A stretch of 64,000 nt of DNA from Nymphaea colorata (GCF_008831285.2 NC_045147.1:1016001-1080000); one strand, 5' to 3'; shown: positions 34,221-48,155, numbered from the stretch's first letter. Made by a program: numbers and translations. Notes: generated by a model from the letters alone, not told the origin.

Positions 34221-35769
34221 CTATCCATTTCTTTGGTTAGGGCTAAATCCTCCCTTCCCGACTTCGGGTAAGGGGTCTAATTCCTTGGAAATGGATTCCA
34301 ACGGTTCAGGGTCGCACACTTGTGACTTCTGATCAATCTCCGTCAGATGGTCTTGTTTAACCAGTCCGGTTTGTGCATTGATGGATCCTTTATCATATTT
34401 GAAAAGTAATCCAAAGAAATCCAGGGACGTTGTATCCCTTTTGTTTGTCACCATAATTTGATGACCTGTTGAAAATCTGACTATAGAAACTATTCCTTTC
34501 CCATGTTTAGGAAAAGGGTTTTTGAGAATGTCTGGTTGTTCGATGACTTCTTTGATGATTTCTTTATCTAGTGCATCTTGCACAATATTTTTAAGTACAA
34601 TATTTTTAAGTACAAGGCAGTCTTCTGTATCATGTCCTGGAGCATGATGAAATTTGTAGAATTACTCTTTGTTTTTCCCCATCATTGGTGGGGGGTTGGA
34701 GACTTTTGGGAGAAACAGAGTACCTCTTCCGATTAGCATATGCATGACCTCTTCATAACTCTGTTGTAATGGGGTGAATTTTCTATCGTACCCCCATCCA
34801 GGATGTTTGTTTTTTGTGCCACTACTACTGCCACTAGCTTTGTCCATTACCCCTTTATTCTTGGGATATTCTGACTTTTCTTTCTTGAAGGCTGCAGCGT
34901 TGGCCATGATGTTGGCTGGAGCATTCTGACTTCTGCTATTCTTCTTTGTATCTTCCCTTACTTTCACCGGGATGACAGCATCAAAAGCTCCATTCTCAAT
35001 TCCTGCTTCAATGCATTCTGCCCTCTTAGTGAGATCGATGAAAGACTTGATTGAAGCATTGGAAATAAGGCTCCTTAATGGTTGTGTCAAATTGTTTACG
35101 ATCAATCCCAGTGGATGGGATTGAGAGATTGAGTCTCTCATCTTGTTGCAAGAAGACCTCCACCTTTGAATAAAATCTCTCACCTTTTCACCTGTCCTCT
35201 ATTTCAGATAGCATAGTGTGGTGATCGTTGGTGCAGTTTCAATATTTTGGATGAACCTTTCAATGAAAAGATTGATTAACATGTCAAAAATTTTCAATTC
35301 CATTAGGTTGATGTGTTCCCGATACCATTGTGATGCAATTCCTTCTAGGCTTCTGGGGAAACATCGAAAGAGGGCCCTGTGATTGTGGCGGAATTTGTAG
35401 CATTCAGCAAAGAACATAGCCAAATGTGTCTTTGGGTCTCCATGACCATCAAATTTGATAAATTTCTTGGGCAAGTTTTTTATGTGATTGTCATTTTTAA
35501 AGCTTTCGTAGAAATCTTCGCAAGTGAAATTCCTTTTTGTTCTTACCTTTAAGTTGTACTGCATTTAACTTCTTTTCAACTTCCTGAATTTTTGTTTTCC
35601 AGGATTCTCCATTCTTTTTTTTCTTGAGAGTTTTTTGTTCTTCCTCACTACTATATTCTGTTGTAGCGTCTTTAGAAGAGTATGAACTGCTTGATGAGTA
35701 TTTTCTTGTTTTCTTCCTTTTTTTTTTGGCTTTTTCTGACTGGGCTTGTTCTTCATTGAACATAATCAT
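34221..35769 (-). pseudogene. Tat gag, fragmented
   Basis: Three successive frames cover the gag region. The segment 35769-35497 is a lysine/serine-rich leader (KKKRKKTRKYSSSSSYSS). The segment 35564-35199 has the retrotransposon gag core with KFDGHGDPKTHLAMF and EGIASQWYREH. The segment 35183-34662 continues with FIQRWRSSCNKM and LTKRAECIEAG. After the stop at 34662 the same frame would read a CCHC-like FHHAPGHDTEDC block. The segment 34583-34221 leads towards protease. Frame changes and stops show that gag is not translatable as one protein. Confidence 0.8.
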
Positions 35770-36550
35770 GTATTTTCAGAATCTTCTGTATTCTTCAAAT
35801 TCCGGGTCATTTATTTCCAGCTTGAGAGGTGTTTATGAGGAGGATTCTTCTCCCCTGTCTCCTATAAAAGGTTGATCAAGCTCCATTTCAATCCTTCTCC
35901 TACTTTGGCTTCTGGTTTCAACCATAAAGCATATGTTCACCTTGCAAGAAGAAAAATTGAAAATGTTAGGATGTGAATTGATGAGAGATAACAAATTTTG
36001 ATTGCATATTGAAAGAAAGATGAGAATGACAAAACTTGACAAAGTTCAACATAACTTGACAAATTTTGACTTGACAACATTGAACTAGACATGACAATCT
36101 AGGACAGAAGGATAGATGGGCGGACTTCATCCCACCATTTTACATATTCGAGACTCATTCCTGGACCAATGACAAGATACAAGTGAGCAAATGATTCCTA
36201 ACATTGCAGGGCATAGGTGTATATCCCGGACCACTCTTCAGTGTCTAGTTCACACTCCACGATGCCTCCTTCCAACTCAATTGGATATGTCTTCCTTTGA
36301 CGCAGTGAGAATTGCCTGAGGCAACGCTCTGGATGATATTCGACTATGAAGAATGGCCCCAATAGAAGACTTCCTCTGACTGGGTTGTAGGTCTATCTTG
36401 ACTTGATGACTTCCCGATCAAAGAAGTCCCAAATTATGGTGGAGTCATCCACTTCCTCCATCTTCCTACGGTACTACGCCATACTGGATAACTGGCTATC
36501 AGTGTTTTGAAAATGGCATGATTGTGGCCCCACATGTTTGTAGAACCATG

Positions 36551-37321
36551 CTAGAACCATGCTTGCAGTGCAAAGACACATCCTTCTATCAAGTCTGCAT
36601 CTCCAATTGAAAATTTGGTCAACCCTCTGTAAAGGAATGCCAAGGCTGCCATTGCTATGGAAATGTGACGGACTTTGACATGCCCCCATTTTCTGAAGAG
36701 GCGAGCTGTGCGGAAATCCATTATATGTTCTTCATTGCTGAAGAAAATAAGACCCACAGTACAAGTCACCATTGAGTTTTTGTACTTGCCTGCAACACTT
36801 CTAGATAGTGACGCAGGGTTGACAAATTGGGAATATGTTTCACCAAGCTCTTGTAGTTGAAGATATTGATGTCCATCTTTCTCTAGAAAAGGCCAGCTCC
36901 GTTTTCCTGTGAGTTTTCGAATCACTTCTAGAGTTTTGACTTGACCTTGGTTTACAAGGAACTGATCTTCAATTGGACCTCTTGGGTCACCTTTTCGCTC
37001 TGGCAAACCCATAATGTTTGAAAATTCATCTAAAGTGATTGTCATCTCACCCCATGGAAACCAGAATGTGTTGGTTCTTGGGTTCCATATCTCAGCAATT
37101 GCATGGATTAAATTGTCATTGATAGGTTGTATGGCAAGACTGACTGCTTCTTCAAGACTGCAATCCTTTAAGTGGTCCGGGAACATACACCGAAAAGTTG
37201 GGTACCATGAAAGATACCACTGAGGTAGGTAGACTCCACTTGGGATGATGTGAAGCCCGGATCGGCCTTGACATGACCCGAATAGGATGTGGTCATATGG
37301 GAAAATGCTTTCTGAGTCCAT
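36551..37321 (-). CDS. Extra ORF1 of the Tat element with a plant-mobile-domain-like motif, 256 aa
   Basis: This is an uninterrupted 256-codon frame between the 5' LTR and gag. It starts with ATG at 37321. The block FWFPWGEMTITLDEF followed by MGLPERKGDP (residues 87-112) matches the signature of the plant mobile domain (aminotransferase-like, PMD): a proline and GE-x-TITL block, then GLP. PMDs occur in plant nuclear proteins such as MAIL1/MAIN and in some Ty3/gypsy elements, where they were captured or donated. In Ogre-type elements an ORF stands at this position, with unknown role. Its frame is open while gag and pol are broken. The domain assignment is from the motif only. Confidence 0.7.
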   Translation of the reverse strand: MDSESIFPYDHILFGSCQGRSGLHIIPSGVYLPQWYLSWYPTFRCMFPDHLKDCSLEEAVSLAIQPINDNLIHAIAEIWNPRTNTFWFPWGEMTITLDEFSNIMGLPERKGDPRGPIEDQFLVNQGQVKTLEVIRKLTGKRSWPFLEKDGHQYLQLQELGETYSQFVNPASLSRSVAGKYKNSMVTCTVGLIFFSNEEHIMDFRTARLFRKWGHVKVRHISIAMAALAFLYRGLTKFSIGDADLIEGCVFALQAWF

Positions 37322-37493
37322 CTAGACAAGAGAAAGTATTAGACTTTGACATGGATTGACCCAATATAGACTCAAGAAAGGCTTTGACATTGGGTTTGGA
37401 CATGGGTTTAGAGGCAAAGTAAAACATCATATGCATCCAAGCAATTAATGAAAAATTGATAATGCAATCCCTAGGACTCTTGCCTATATGCAT

Positions 37494-40400
37494 TGTTCTT
37501 ATTCATTTTTTCTATTTGTTCTAATGTCCAGTTTTGTCGACATCTGCCTTGGTTTGTTGTCATTGAGGCCTCAAATTTGTTAGCCATATGCCTACTCCTA
37601 ACTATAAGTTCCTCTCTCGTGCTTCTTCTTCTTCATTGATCAATTTTAGCTTCTACTTTGCCCTTGAATCTGTTTGGCTCATTTGGGGATCCCCATTTGA
37701 TTGGGCCTCACTCACATTTTGCTTCTATAATTCATCAAATGACATTTTATTTCGTTGTTTCTATGTAACAAACATTCTATTTTTTGGTTTTGATTAAGTG
37801 GTTATGCATAAATACAAACTTATATGTCCACATTTTTTGGCAACACAATTTGAGATATTTCCCTTAATATTTGAAGTTTCAAGCAGTCTATCTATCAAGA
37901 GTCACAACAGATGAAGTGTTCGCACCCCTCTCCTTTTTTAAGGAGGTCAAAATGCGAGTCAGCAAAATTCTTTTAAAATTGGGATTTTGAGAAAATTTTC
38001 AAGAGAAAGGGATCCGCCCGTCGGTACGAGGTCCAACCGTTCCTGCCGCCTTTAACAGGAGTAATTAGACCAAGGACTAAGGATCATATACGAGTTATTG
38101 ATGCAAATCCTATGTGCTTGTGCATTGAGGTTTTGGATTCAAGAACCGAAATTCATTTTTGAATAAATGAATTTGAATATTGGGGGGTCTTCAAATTGGT
38201 TTAAAACCTTTGTTTTCGATTTGAAGTACATAATTCTTGAGGATTTTGAAGATTTGGAATTGAGTTCTTTGTTGTGAACTCTAGGTGATGATGATCATCT
38301 TATGATCAAAATTGATTTTGAATTCTTCTTTTGTCAAATCATGTGATTTGTAGAATTCATTCTTTTGAAAGAACATGAGTTCCAAATCGTTAGAAAGCAT
38401 GTTGTTTTTCAAACGCACTTTGGCCAAAAGATTATGAATGCATTGCTTGTGTTTTCTTTTGAAGTTAAGTGGGGTTTACAAATTCTCATTGCAATATGAC
38501 TTGGTCACTTTTTGCAACTCAAATTTGAATCACTTAACGTCTTGAGAATGTGCATGTGGTGCTATTGATTTTGAGTGAAGGTGAATGCATGAAACGGGAA
38601 GGGAAACTATATGGAACATTCATTCTTCTCTCTCTCATAATCCCTCAAGATTCATTCATATGAAACACACATTGTTCACTCTCTTATAATCTCTCAAGAT
38701 TCATTCATATGAAACATACATTCTTCACTTTCTCATAATCTCTCAAAGTCCATATTGCACGTCATACAATTTATGCATGAAGATTGATTAAAATGTAGGA
38801 CTTTCTCTATATGTGCTTATTATATGATTAAGCACATGAATTAGAGATGTAATCCATAAGCTTGAGGCTTGACATAAAATTATCAAAATGATGAAAATAT
38901 ATAAATGATGCCAAGTTCAATCTTTGAAATGGATGGGAGACGTCATCCACTTTTGTCTCAAAATAGCTAAAAATCAGACATTGTGTTGATTTAGATAACT
39001 GAAAATTGTAGACATTGATTCCAATGAAGGGCTTGTTTCTTAGATAGAAATAAGAAGTCTTTCAAATAGATTCAAATTCCATATTTGATAGTAATGAGAT
39101 CGTCAACTCTTTTGGATGATTCTATGATAGTTGGTGTTTCAAATATGTAAACTTTGACATTATTAAACCAATTCTTATGAAACATGGTCTGATTTCAACA
39201 ACATACATACATCTTACATATGGATTTGCTGAAATTAAGTAAAAATGAAATGAAAATGATTCATAGCCTTGCACTAGGAAAATCAATAAAAATGGCTCAT
39301 TTCCTTAAAAACTGGTTTGGAAACATGTTCCAACCTGATTTTAAGAGAGGAATGTAATTTTTGACAAGAAATCGGATACATATATGTACATATATAACAA
39401 TGTATACACATACGTACCTTACTTTTCAAAATAAAATTTTATCAAGGGACCGCATGATTCATGAATCATGAGGATTCATGGTTGAGTTCTTTCATGTAGG
39501 AAGATTGAAAACTTGTTTCACATCTCCCCTACTACCCTTGATTAATTAAATTGAATGACATGAATCAAAATGACTGTGAATAAGAAAGAAAATAAAACAA
39601 TGCTCAAGCTTATTCGTCCATCATTTCGCCATGCAAGGGTGGATCACATTCATAAGAACGTATCCATCACTTATAGGCATTTTCATCATACATGATGCAG
39701 CAAAATCACTCTCTCACCGTGAGATTCTCTCATTGTAGGGAGTTCAAAATGGTATTAAGTTAGTTCATTTGAAAGGGACGTGGCCTGAGGCCCATTTCAA
39801 AATTTGATACGTGGGTTCATATTTAAGAAAAACCGAAATATGCATGCATTATGCATTAACATGTACATTGAAGCGTAGGTTCCCCTTCGCTGGACATCAT
39901 TCACAGCCGTAAGCAAATGAAAATAAACCCTCCCACGAATTGCTGGAATTAAAATAAATCAACAATAAGCTAAAGTAGAAGAGAAGTGAGTTAAAATCAC
40001 CTACCTTGCGGTCGGTCTTGATGTTTGTCCTTCGTCTTCACTTGTTTTCTAAATCGAGCAATCCTAAATAAGAACCCAACCGTGGATTCAAGCTTAGCAA
40101 AGATATAATAAGAAATAGCTTGCTTGCTGGAATTTGGAGTGGTAAAGAAGGCTTCTCACCACGAAAATCCTAAGTAAGGGTTCACTTAAGCACCCTAACT
40201 TAGCAAAACCAATGGAGAGAATAGAAGAAAGTGAAAAAGAGAATGGGAGAAAAGGGGAAGAGGGCTTGGATGAATCTCTCCTCTCTTCCTTGGCTTCTCC
40301 CTCATAGCTCCTTGGCTGCAGCAATTTGATAGAATGCTCCAAAAATTCATCCCTCTCCTTGGTGGCCAAGGGGAGGTTTATATAGAGGAGGAGGTGGGTT

Positions 40401-41727
40401 CAACCACCTTCTTAACTCACATTGAGAACTTGCTTATGACCTTGAGGACTTGTAAAATGAGTTAAATAGACTTTAAAGGCTCTAATTGACCATTTCTCAG
40501 CCCATTTCCACGAGTTAGGTGGGCTGGGCTAGGTTTGGTCAACATGGGTTCAGACCTAGGTGACCAACTTGACCAAAATTTTGGATGAAAATGCCCTTGC
40601 ACAGGGTTTTGCCCTTATTTTGTACTATTTATTTATTTTTTGTTTGAAATCGAGCTTATAAGGTTAAAACCTAGTTACTAAGCTCCAAATGCCATTGAAT
40701 TATGATAATTCAATTTAAATTTTAATAAAATTTGAAAATTTTATCAAATTTGATTCGAAAAGGGTATTTTCGTCCAAAACTTGATTGAAATTGAATTTCA
40801 ACTGAATCAAACTTTCACTTGAGAAATTCAATTTAAATTTGGTATTTGATTCATGCATTTGACAAATTCAAATGTTTATTTACCTTTTATAAACCAATTT
40901 AGGTTTTTTAATCTTAATTTGACCGCAGAAGGGCAAAATTATCCAAATTGATCAATTTCGACTAATTGACCAAAGTCAAAGCTCATTTGCGAGTAGTTTG
41001 ACTTTGTTTGAGGTAATTTGATAAATTTGGGTCAAGAAAGCTCTTAATTGAGTTGATTTGTACTTTGACTGAGTTTAGTCAAAGTGGGTTTGGCTCGGTC
41101 AAAGTCTATTTTCGTCCATTGATTGGATCGTGAGACGGACCTACTTTTTGACTCTGTTGAGTCAGTGCTGACCGAACCTAGCTGGAATTGGCACCACTTT
41201 TGGGTGCATCTGGGTCAAACCTACTTGGATTAAGTAGGTTAGATGAGTTTGACCAGTCTAGTAATTGCTTCCTTGAAAATGATTTTTTTCTTTAAGGAGG
41301 ACCTGGTTAAAGAAGAGAGAGAGACATAAATGTCTCTCTTTTCCTAGGTTTTTCCTTTATTTCTTCTTGAAAATGACTTTTCTTCAATTAATTTGAGAGA
41401 AAATATTTATTTATTTATTATTTTTTTAAATGGAGGGGGGCGTGGCCCCTGGGGGGCTCTTGGCCACACGGGCTAGGTGGGGCCCACACGTGGGTCCCGT
41501 GTAGCATCCTTGACTCAATTCTTGGATCTAAGTCAAAATTTAAATTTTGCAATTAGATTTGGACTCGTAATCCTGCAAGGGGATTCGTGTCCCGGGTTAA
41601 ATTCACGATTTGAATCTAATTGTTCTTTAGATTAGAAATTGGCTTTGAAATTGCAAATTTTCACAATTCTTTTGTGAAGTTTTCATATTGCTTCAATTTT
41701 AATGTGGAAAAATTTGGGGTGTTAACA
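37494..41727 (-). repeat. 5' LTR (right copy), 4234 bp
   Basis: This is the complete LTR, with TG at 37494-37495 and TGTTAACA at 41720-41727 on the plus strand, so that the element strand has TG...CA termini. It includes about 1 kb (39517-40523) that is missing from the other LTR and that holds the TATA box. The 69-codon plus-strand frame near 37588 has a counterpart in the left LTR only because the LTRs are copies. A 91-codon minus-strand frame (40369-40094) just downstream of the TATA box begins with TTG and is not a convincing gene. Confidence 0.9.
40378..40384 (-). promoter_or_regulatory. TATA box of the 5' LTR promoter
   Basis: On the element strand CTATATAAACC is followed by a GC-richer region. 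Transcription would start near 40350, leaving about 2.8 kb of R-U5 before the internal region. This is inferred from the motif and from its place in the LTR. Confidence 0.55.
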
Positions 41728-44700
41728 TGAAGGTTCATACTTTTTAGATTTTTCTAAATATTAAATTCTCTAATTAGAATGCAAAAATTATAGTGTTGCT
41801 TAAGAATTCATCTGCCATTTTGTCCATCTTCTATGGGAAAGGAACATCGAGATTTATGCATTGCCGATGAGGTATTCAGATATTAAACATTTAAAAATGT
41901 TGATAGTTATCTAAAACATTCAATGGATTATATTTGAATTAGATGTATCTTTTACAATCTATGATTTATCAAATATTTACATAGTTAGATTTGAAAATAA
42001 ACGAACAGGTCTAATTTTTTTTTAAATGTGGTTCTTAGATTTTCAATTGAATTCAACTAATCTAAATTCTACATTTAAATTCACAACTGTATCTAGTCTG
42101 AAATCCAATTTGGATTAGTTTAAGTAACTAACTTTGATCCTAAATCTAATTTTGGTGCTGGTTTCATCTAACTCTATGATTAATTAGATAATATTTATTT
42201 TAATAAATAAACTTGTTATGATTTTCATAGTTATATATATCAAGCACGTTGTTCAATGTTAGTTTGTAAAATATTAAATAATACAAATTTTGTTGAGTAT
42301 TCTTAATTAAGGTGTATTATATTATCTCCTTAAAAAGTGTGCAACATATTTTAAAAAAAAGTTGTTTAATTGATCAAGTTTATTTAATTAAGCAAAACAC
42401 AACTTATTCTATTAGTTAAAAGTTTTTATCCCCAATTAGCTAACTTATATGTTGAAAAATTGGCTCTCCAAAACTAGTAGTGCCAACCAATTGGCCAATG
42501 TTAACCATCGTTGATTAAGTTTTTTCTACAATATTCCTGGGTTTTATTTCTAAATTAAGAATAATTATAGGGTATATTTAACTTTTTATTGAAGTTTGTA
42601 TGTATGATATGAGATGTTTATTTTTGAAGTAAAATTTTTTATTTAGAAATTTAACATTATTTTCAAAAATTTCCTTTAGACCATTCTCCTTCTAAACATT
42701 TACTTGAGAAAACTTGTTTTATTGATAAAATAAGTCAAAACTTGTATACAAATTGGATTATTACACAAAATAAGCCATTTGATTAATTAGACAGATGATC
42801 ATATTTTTTATTAATTGATTAAACAAGATACCTTATTTAATTTTTCATATTTTAAAAATTAACTAAGTAAAATTATGTTAAAAAATTTAAGCAAAAATAT
42901 GTTAAAAAAAATTAAGTTTCGAACAACATTTAAAAAGATCATGAAGACACAACTATTGTAAAATGTGCTTCTAAAATATTGGTTTAAATTTATATCCTCA
43001 ATTTTTTAAATTTTAAGTTAATTTCACTTTCAAAATATCGGCCTTTTCTTACTAATCATATCATGGTATTATTAGTTCTTTATTATAAATAATTTCATAT
43101 TATTTGTGGTTCTTGATAAAAAAACATTCTTATTCAAATAAGTTTGTTTGAAGATCAATTAGTAAAACCTTTTGCACATACTGCATGATTACATAAAATA
43201 ATTTATTTGATTAATTAGAAAAATAATTAAACAATTTATGATAATTGATTAAAAAAATTATAGTATTTGATTTACTAGCAAAACATAGTTATAAGATTTT
43301 GAGACACAATAGGTCCATGATTATTCTTAAATTTGTTTTTCAAATGTTAGCTCAAGTTTGACTTTATTTCTTTAATGTTTTGTTCCCTTCCTATAATATA
43401 TTGGATTTTTTATATTAATGTCATGCCTATACTATAGTTTTTAACAAACCTTCACTAAGATATATTATTTTCAAACCATATTTTTTTGTTAATTGGTTGG
43501 ATTAGTTGATCTTCTTGTATATTTGTTCTAATAATCTTGTTAATTGTTGGAGTGCACTTGTTTGATTAATTAAATGGAAAAAAATAATCTAGGAAACAAA
43601 AATAATATTTGAAATATGAATTTTGACATTCAATTACAGATATATGTTAAATAAAATTTGAGCCTGAAATAGTGATCACAAACTAATATTTTTGTGTAGT
43701 TAATTTGTTTTCTTAATATTATGTTATATGAAATTGTTTAAAATATGTCATTTTTTTCTCCTTAATCTTGTTTATATAATATTAGTTCCTTATTTTTAAA
43801 TAAGCTAAAACTCTTTTAGAAGATGCTAGAGTTTAGGTTTGATATGATTAGAAGTATGTCAGTATACAAAAAGATGTTTAGTGATATCAATGAATGGTAT
43901 TTGGATCATGGACATTGGTTATCAAGCAAGATTTTGACTCTACATAAGCTTCATTGATGGACCTAATAGTCAAATATAAGGTTGCATTTGAATGACACAT
44001 TAAAGAAATGTTTTTGTGGAAACTTGGTTTCTTGAAAAACATTTTTCTAATGAGTTTTGAAAACTTGGTTTCTATGTTTGGAACACCTTGAAAACCATGT
44101 TTTTGCTTTCTAAAACTTGGTTTTTGTTTGGATGAGAATAAATGAGTTTTGGAGGGTAGTTAACTGTTTGTCAATTTAAACTATAAGGTTACTTCAAGGC
44201 CATATAAATTTACTTCATATTTGAGACCCAAGGTGATCTAGATCTAAAATCCAAAGTGTCAACATTCATGATTAATTTAAAAGTGGGTCGATCTCATGAA
44301 TTATAGATTTCATATTAAAAAAAGATTTGGTATAATTGAGGTTTGATCCTAACTTTACCTCTATGCTTTTGTCTCAAACTAAACAGTAGTACTCATACAA
44401 AAAATAACAAAGAAACTATCTAATTAAATTAAAATTTTTTCTCATGACTTCGTAAATTTAATCATTTAAAAACAAAGAAAACAAGTCAAGTAGTAATTTA
44501 ATGGCTAATTAAACATGATTAAGTCAACAAAATAACATGAAGAAAATGCATCAGAATAAAAACAACTACATGCTGACTGCCAATGTTTTTTTTTTTTGTT
44601 TAACACAAATATGGAAAAAATAATAATTAGAGCACCAAGGTTATTAAAATGGATCTCTTCCACGAATCTCAATTCTACACCCACATAAAAATACAAAGAA

Positions 44701-47110
44701 ATGGAAAATAATTTCGAAACATAACACAAAGGACAATACATCATTTTATGCAAAAAAGTATATGAGCCAACACATTGTTTTTCACTTCCTTTGCTAAAAC
44801 AACATTTTAGTGAAACATTGTTTTTTAAAAGCTAGATTTCGTGGCCATACAAACAAGTAGAATAAGTCGTTTTCAGGCCAAATAGTGTGCTGGCTCCAAA
44901 ATTCTGTTTGTTTTAAGGGGTGCAACCAAACATGCCCTAAGTTTTTGTCTTTGATAGTTTAAGTCTAACTAAGGGTGCATGTGACCACATTTAAACTAAC
45001 TTTATCAATCATAAGCCCCAACTGTGGCTCAACAAACTTACCAAGGAAGCTCGACCTGACTTCTTGATCTACAAGAATTAGGCAAGAACTTTACTTCCTT
45101 AATAACACCATTTTTTAATAAGGTCAACTATTGGAGAGCCTATATTAACATCATTCCACAATTTTACACATGACAACTATTTGTGGTTTGAGATACTAAT
45201 AAACAGTTATTTCTATATAAAACTTATATTCAATTAATTTCATAAACTTAATATGTTACTTTTGGCTTATAAATTTATAACAGAACCAATGGACTGCCCC
45301 TTCAAAACCATGGAGACCATTATGTTTTGGAATATATTGTATAGTATACTTAAATCCATCACTCATGAGGTCTTCTTTGGATAACTATATTCTGATTTAG
45401 ATATCCAAATTCAGTTATTCACATTATAATATATTAAGAAATGAATTTTAAAATGCATGAAAATTGAATTAATAAAAAAATAACACACAATCCATTCACA
45501 CAAAAAAAGAATATTTAATGGCACTTTCCTAACAAAGCTTAATAGCAGAGCGGTCGTGTTGCTTTACACATTTTGTAATGCAAATAATATGTTACTAGTA
45601 AGTCGTTCTTTTTAGATAAAGCTAATTTTCATCTACTTTACCCAAAAATTTCCTTAATCTAAGTTGATGGCTAAAGTTGGGGAAATAACCACTCACTTAG
45701 CAAAAAAAAATTAAATTTGAAAGTATAATCTAAATAATAAAATTAATTACCAAAAACCTATAATTATAGTTGCCAAATTACAAAAGAAGATTGAGGGGTT
45801 ATAGATATTATGTCATCATGGTGAGGATATAATCTCTTGACATTTCCACTTTATAAACTATTTAGGTATTTAACTTAGGACCTTAAACAATTGAGTTAGA
45901 GAAAGAAAAAGTATTTAAGTTAAGATACGTTAACGAGAATAATTAACATTTTACTTAAATTAAGTCATTCTATTATATGTTTCTTTACAATTTTCACAAG
46001 TCAATTGCCTAAGTTAAAACTACTTTACCCAATAGTCACATAATAGTGACGTACTGAAAATATAGACTATGCAATATACGCGAAGGATTCAAGAAAGACC
46101 ACATATATAATGGTATTTCTAAAACGCAAGTCATCGCTATTTACTTCTGAAAGTGTATAAGCTATGTAAGTTTATATACTATGTATTGGTATATCTTCAT
46201 TCTTTTATATTTCTCTTATCAGATTTACTATATACATCCCATTTCTTACTTTTAACTTATTAAATGCTAAAATGTTGTAACCCTCATATTTTACATGAAA
46301 AGTTATTATTTTCATTTGAACAAATTTTATGTGCAGAAATTTTTTTAAATAAATTACCCAAAATTTATCACAAGAACAAATGACCAAAGCAAATACTTGT
46401 AACCCCATAATATTTTGTGGCGCCACAAAAGTAGCAGCAAGGTCCACATTTAGTAAATTCAAATATGTTTTCAAATTGGATTACATACAAAATAAAATTG
46501 AGATTCAATTTTATATCTACTATGATGGGGACCGTATCTGATCTATTCATGTGACTGCACAAGTATAATTCCAGTTATAAGCAATTTCACTATGTTCACT
46601 CAATTTAAATAGAGGGGATAAAAAACATGGGTTTCAATGAAAACATGATGCTAATAAAAATTCCCTTGATATTTTTTTTAATTGGTTTTTCCTTAACTGC
46701 CTTCCTTTCTTCTTAGAGAAGACCACAAAAAATCCACTTCTTCTTCCTAGGACCATTTCTTCTTTTTTCCTATTTTTTTACTCAAAGAAGTTGGTGGAGA
46801 GATTTTTGTCAGTCGCCCAACAGCTTAAAACCCTGAGGTTATTCCTCTCTCCCCAATGTCATAGCCCATAGGACATCTTACCAGGAGGAAGGGATGCCAC
46901 CCTTGCCACTACAATAAGAGGCTAATCTTCTACTGGTTACCCACCAAGCTAATGACCAACCCCATCAAAACATAAGCAAAATACTTTACATTGGTTAAAA
47001 AAAAAACCTACAAGTTTTAGGATAGCTAGTCATTCACACAATTTCAAGGTAAAATTTTTTATTAAAATTTAAGCAGATTGAAGCACTCATTAATCATGGA
47101 GCTACTCCTT
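41728..47110. other. AT-rich spacer without supported genes
   Basis: The region is very AT-rich with stop codons in all frames. The minus-strand frames at 44505-44753 and 46205-46474 are short and show no domain. A possible old inverted-repeat element spans about 43975-44935 (ends GGTTGCATTTGAATGACAC and GTGCAACCAAACATGCCC), but the match is weak. I see no RNA genes. Confidence 0.45.
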
Positions 47111-47287
47111 AAGTAATGGAGACATATGTATGGGCAATTGCCTATACTAGCCTTAAAAATGCCTTATTTACACATTAATACTTCATATATATATATATAT
47201 TTTAAATTCCTCAAAATAGAGTGCCACTTGAAGTCTAAAATTTATGATGCTAGTACTCCTTAACATAAATTTCTGTCTCCACCAATG
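47111..47287. mobile_element. Probable GGCGGAG-family MITE
   Basis: The left end AGTAATGGAGACAT and the right end TTCTGTCTCCACCAATG are imperfect complements resembling the GGCGGAG termini. The interior has the family word GGGCAATTGCC near the left end and a TA run at 47187-47200. It is non-coding. Confidence 0.4.
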
Positions 47288-47877
47288 TCCTTGAGAATGA
47301 GGTCTATCTAGGGGTTGTTGTCATATTTAGGGGCCAAACACCTTGGAACATCTGCTACATGTATATGATGTGTGGATGACAATGTAATGAAATATTGTGA
47401 CAACATTTGTTCCACAAGTGGAGGAATGCATATGTTTATTGTCTTTTTAAAAGTATTGTTTTATGTTAAATAGGCACACACCATATGCAATTTTATCCGG
47501 ATGGTGCTTAATATGCATGACCGATGCTGCCATTGGCTAATTACATGTGCAACCATTTTTATATTACATGTGTGAAAAGTTGAGCTATATGCTAAATACA
47601 TAGGCAATTGTTTTGATCAGTATTATAATTGGATAATTGACTCTTCCGGTATGTTCTAGCACCTATATCCGCACTGCACTTAGTCCCTTTACAATAGTGG
47701 TTATATAAATGCCATCGTCGCAGTAGTTGGTATATCATTGGTTTGAAAACATGTGGCGATGAATTTTACCCATCCAGTGCCTGCCTGAACAAGATATATG
47801 GAAGCCCATGAGTACTGTGTGTTAGATATTTGAAATGACAAAAACATCTTTGATGGTAAACTACTGCTGGTTACAGT

Positions 47878-48155
47878 TAGACTTGGGCATCGAGCCCACC
47901 CAGCACTGGTAAGATAAGAATCGGGTTCGGATTGGCCTGACGTTCTAAATGCGAGCTTGGGCTCGGGTTCTTTGGTCTGATTAAAATAAAAATATTTTTA
48001 AATATAAAATATATTTTTAATAATATATATATATAATTAAATAGAATTAATAAAAAAAATAGATAGGATAGAATCGAGCCCCATGGAACTGACTCGAGCC
48101 TCATCCAATCGATATAAGGTACCTGCCCGGCACCGGAGCCCATTACCCAGGCTTA
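47878..48155. mobile_element. Possible hAT-like MITE (TTGGGCATCG ends)
   Basis: The left end TAGACTTGGGCATCGAGCCC is opposed at the right by GGAGCCCATTACCCAGGCTTA. GC-rich termini enclose a very AT-rich core of A/T runs. This layout matches common plant hAT-type MITEs. The inverted repeat is only partial (about 8 of the first 13 bases), and no target duplication is visible. Confidence 0.4.

Larger units (their letters stand above)
25504..41727 (-). mobile_element. Ty3/gypsy LTR retrotransposon, Tat (Ogre-like) lineage, 16.2 kb
   Basis: Two long direct repeats (25504-28763 and 37494-41727) flank an 8.7-kb internal region whose genes all read on the minus strand. Their order is extra ORF1, gag, protease, reverse transcriptase, RNase H, second RNase H, integrase, polypurine tract. 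Integrase after RNase H defines Ty3/gypsy. A second, archaeal-type RNase H before integrase, an ORF ahead of gag and multi-kilobase LTRs are hallmarks of the Tat lineage. Stops and frameshifts in gag and pol make it non-autonomous. I found no obvious primer-binding site next to the 5' LTR and no matching 5-bp target duplication (CCTAT left, TGAAG right). Confidence 0.92.

Noticed and set aside
40094-40369. 91-codon minus-strand frame just downstream of the LTR TATA box
   Set aside because: It starts with TTG rather than ATG, is rich in serine and proline, and has no known domain. Its first codons lie at or before the predicted transcription start.
43975-44935. 960-bp inverted-repeat element
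   Set aside because: The ends match only with gaps and there is no target duplication, so it is left as a remark on the spacer.
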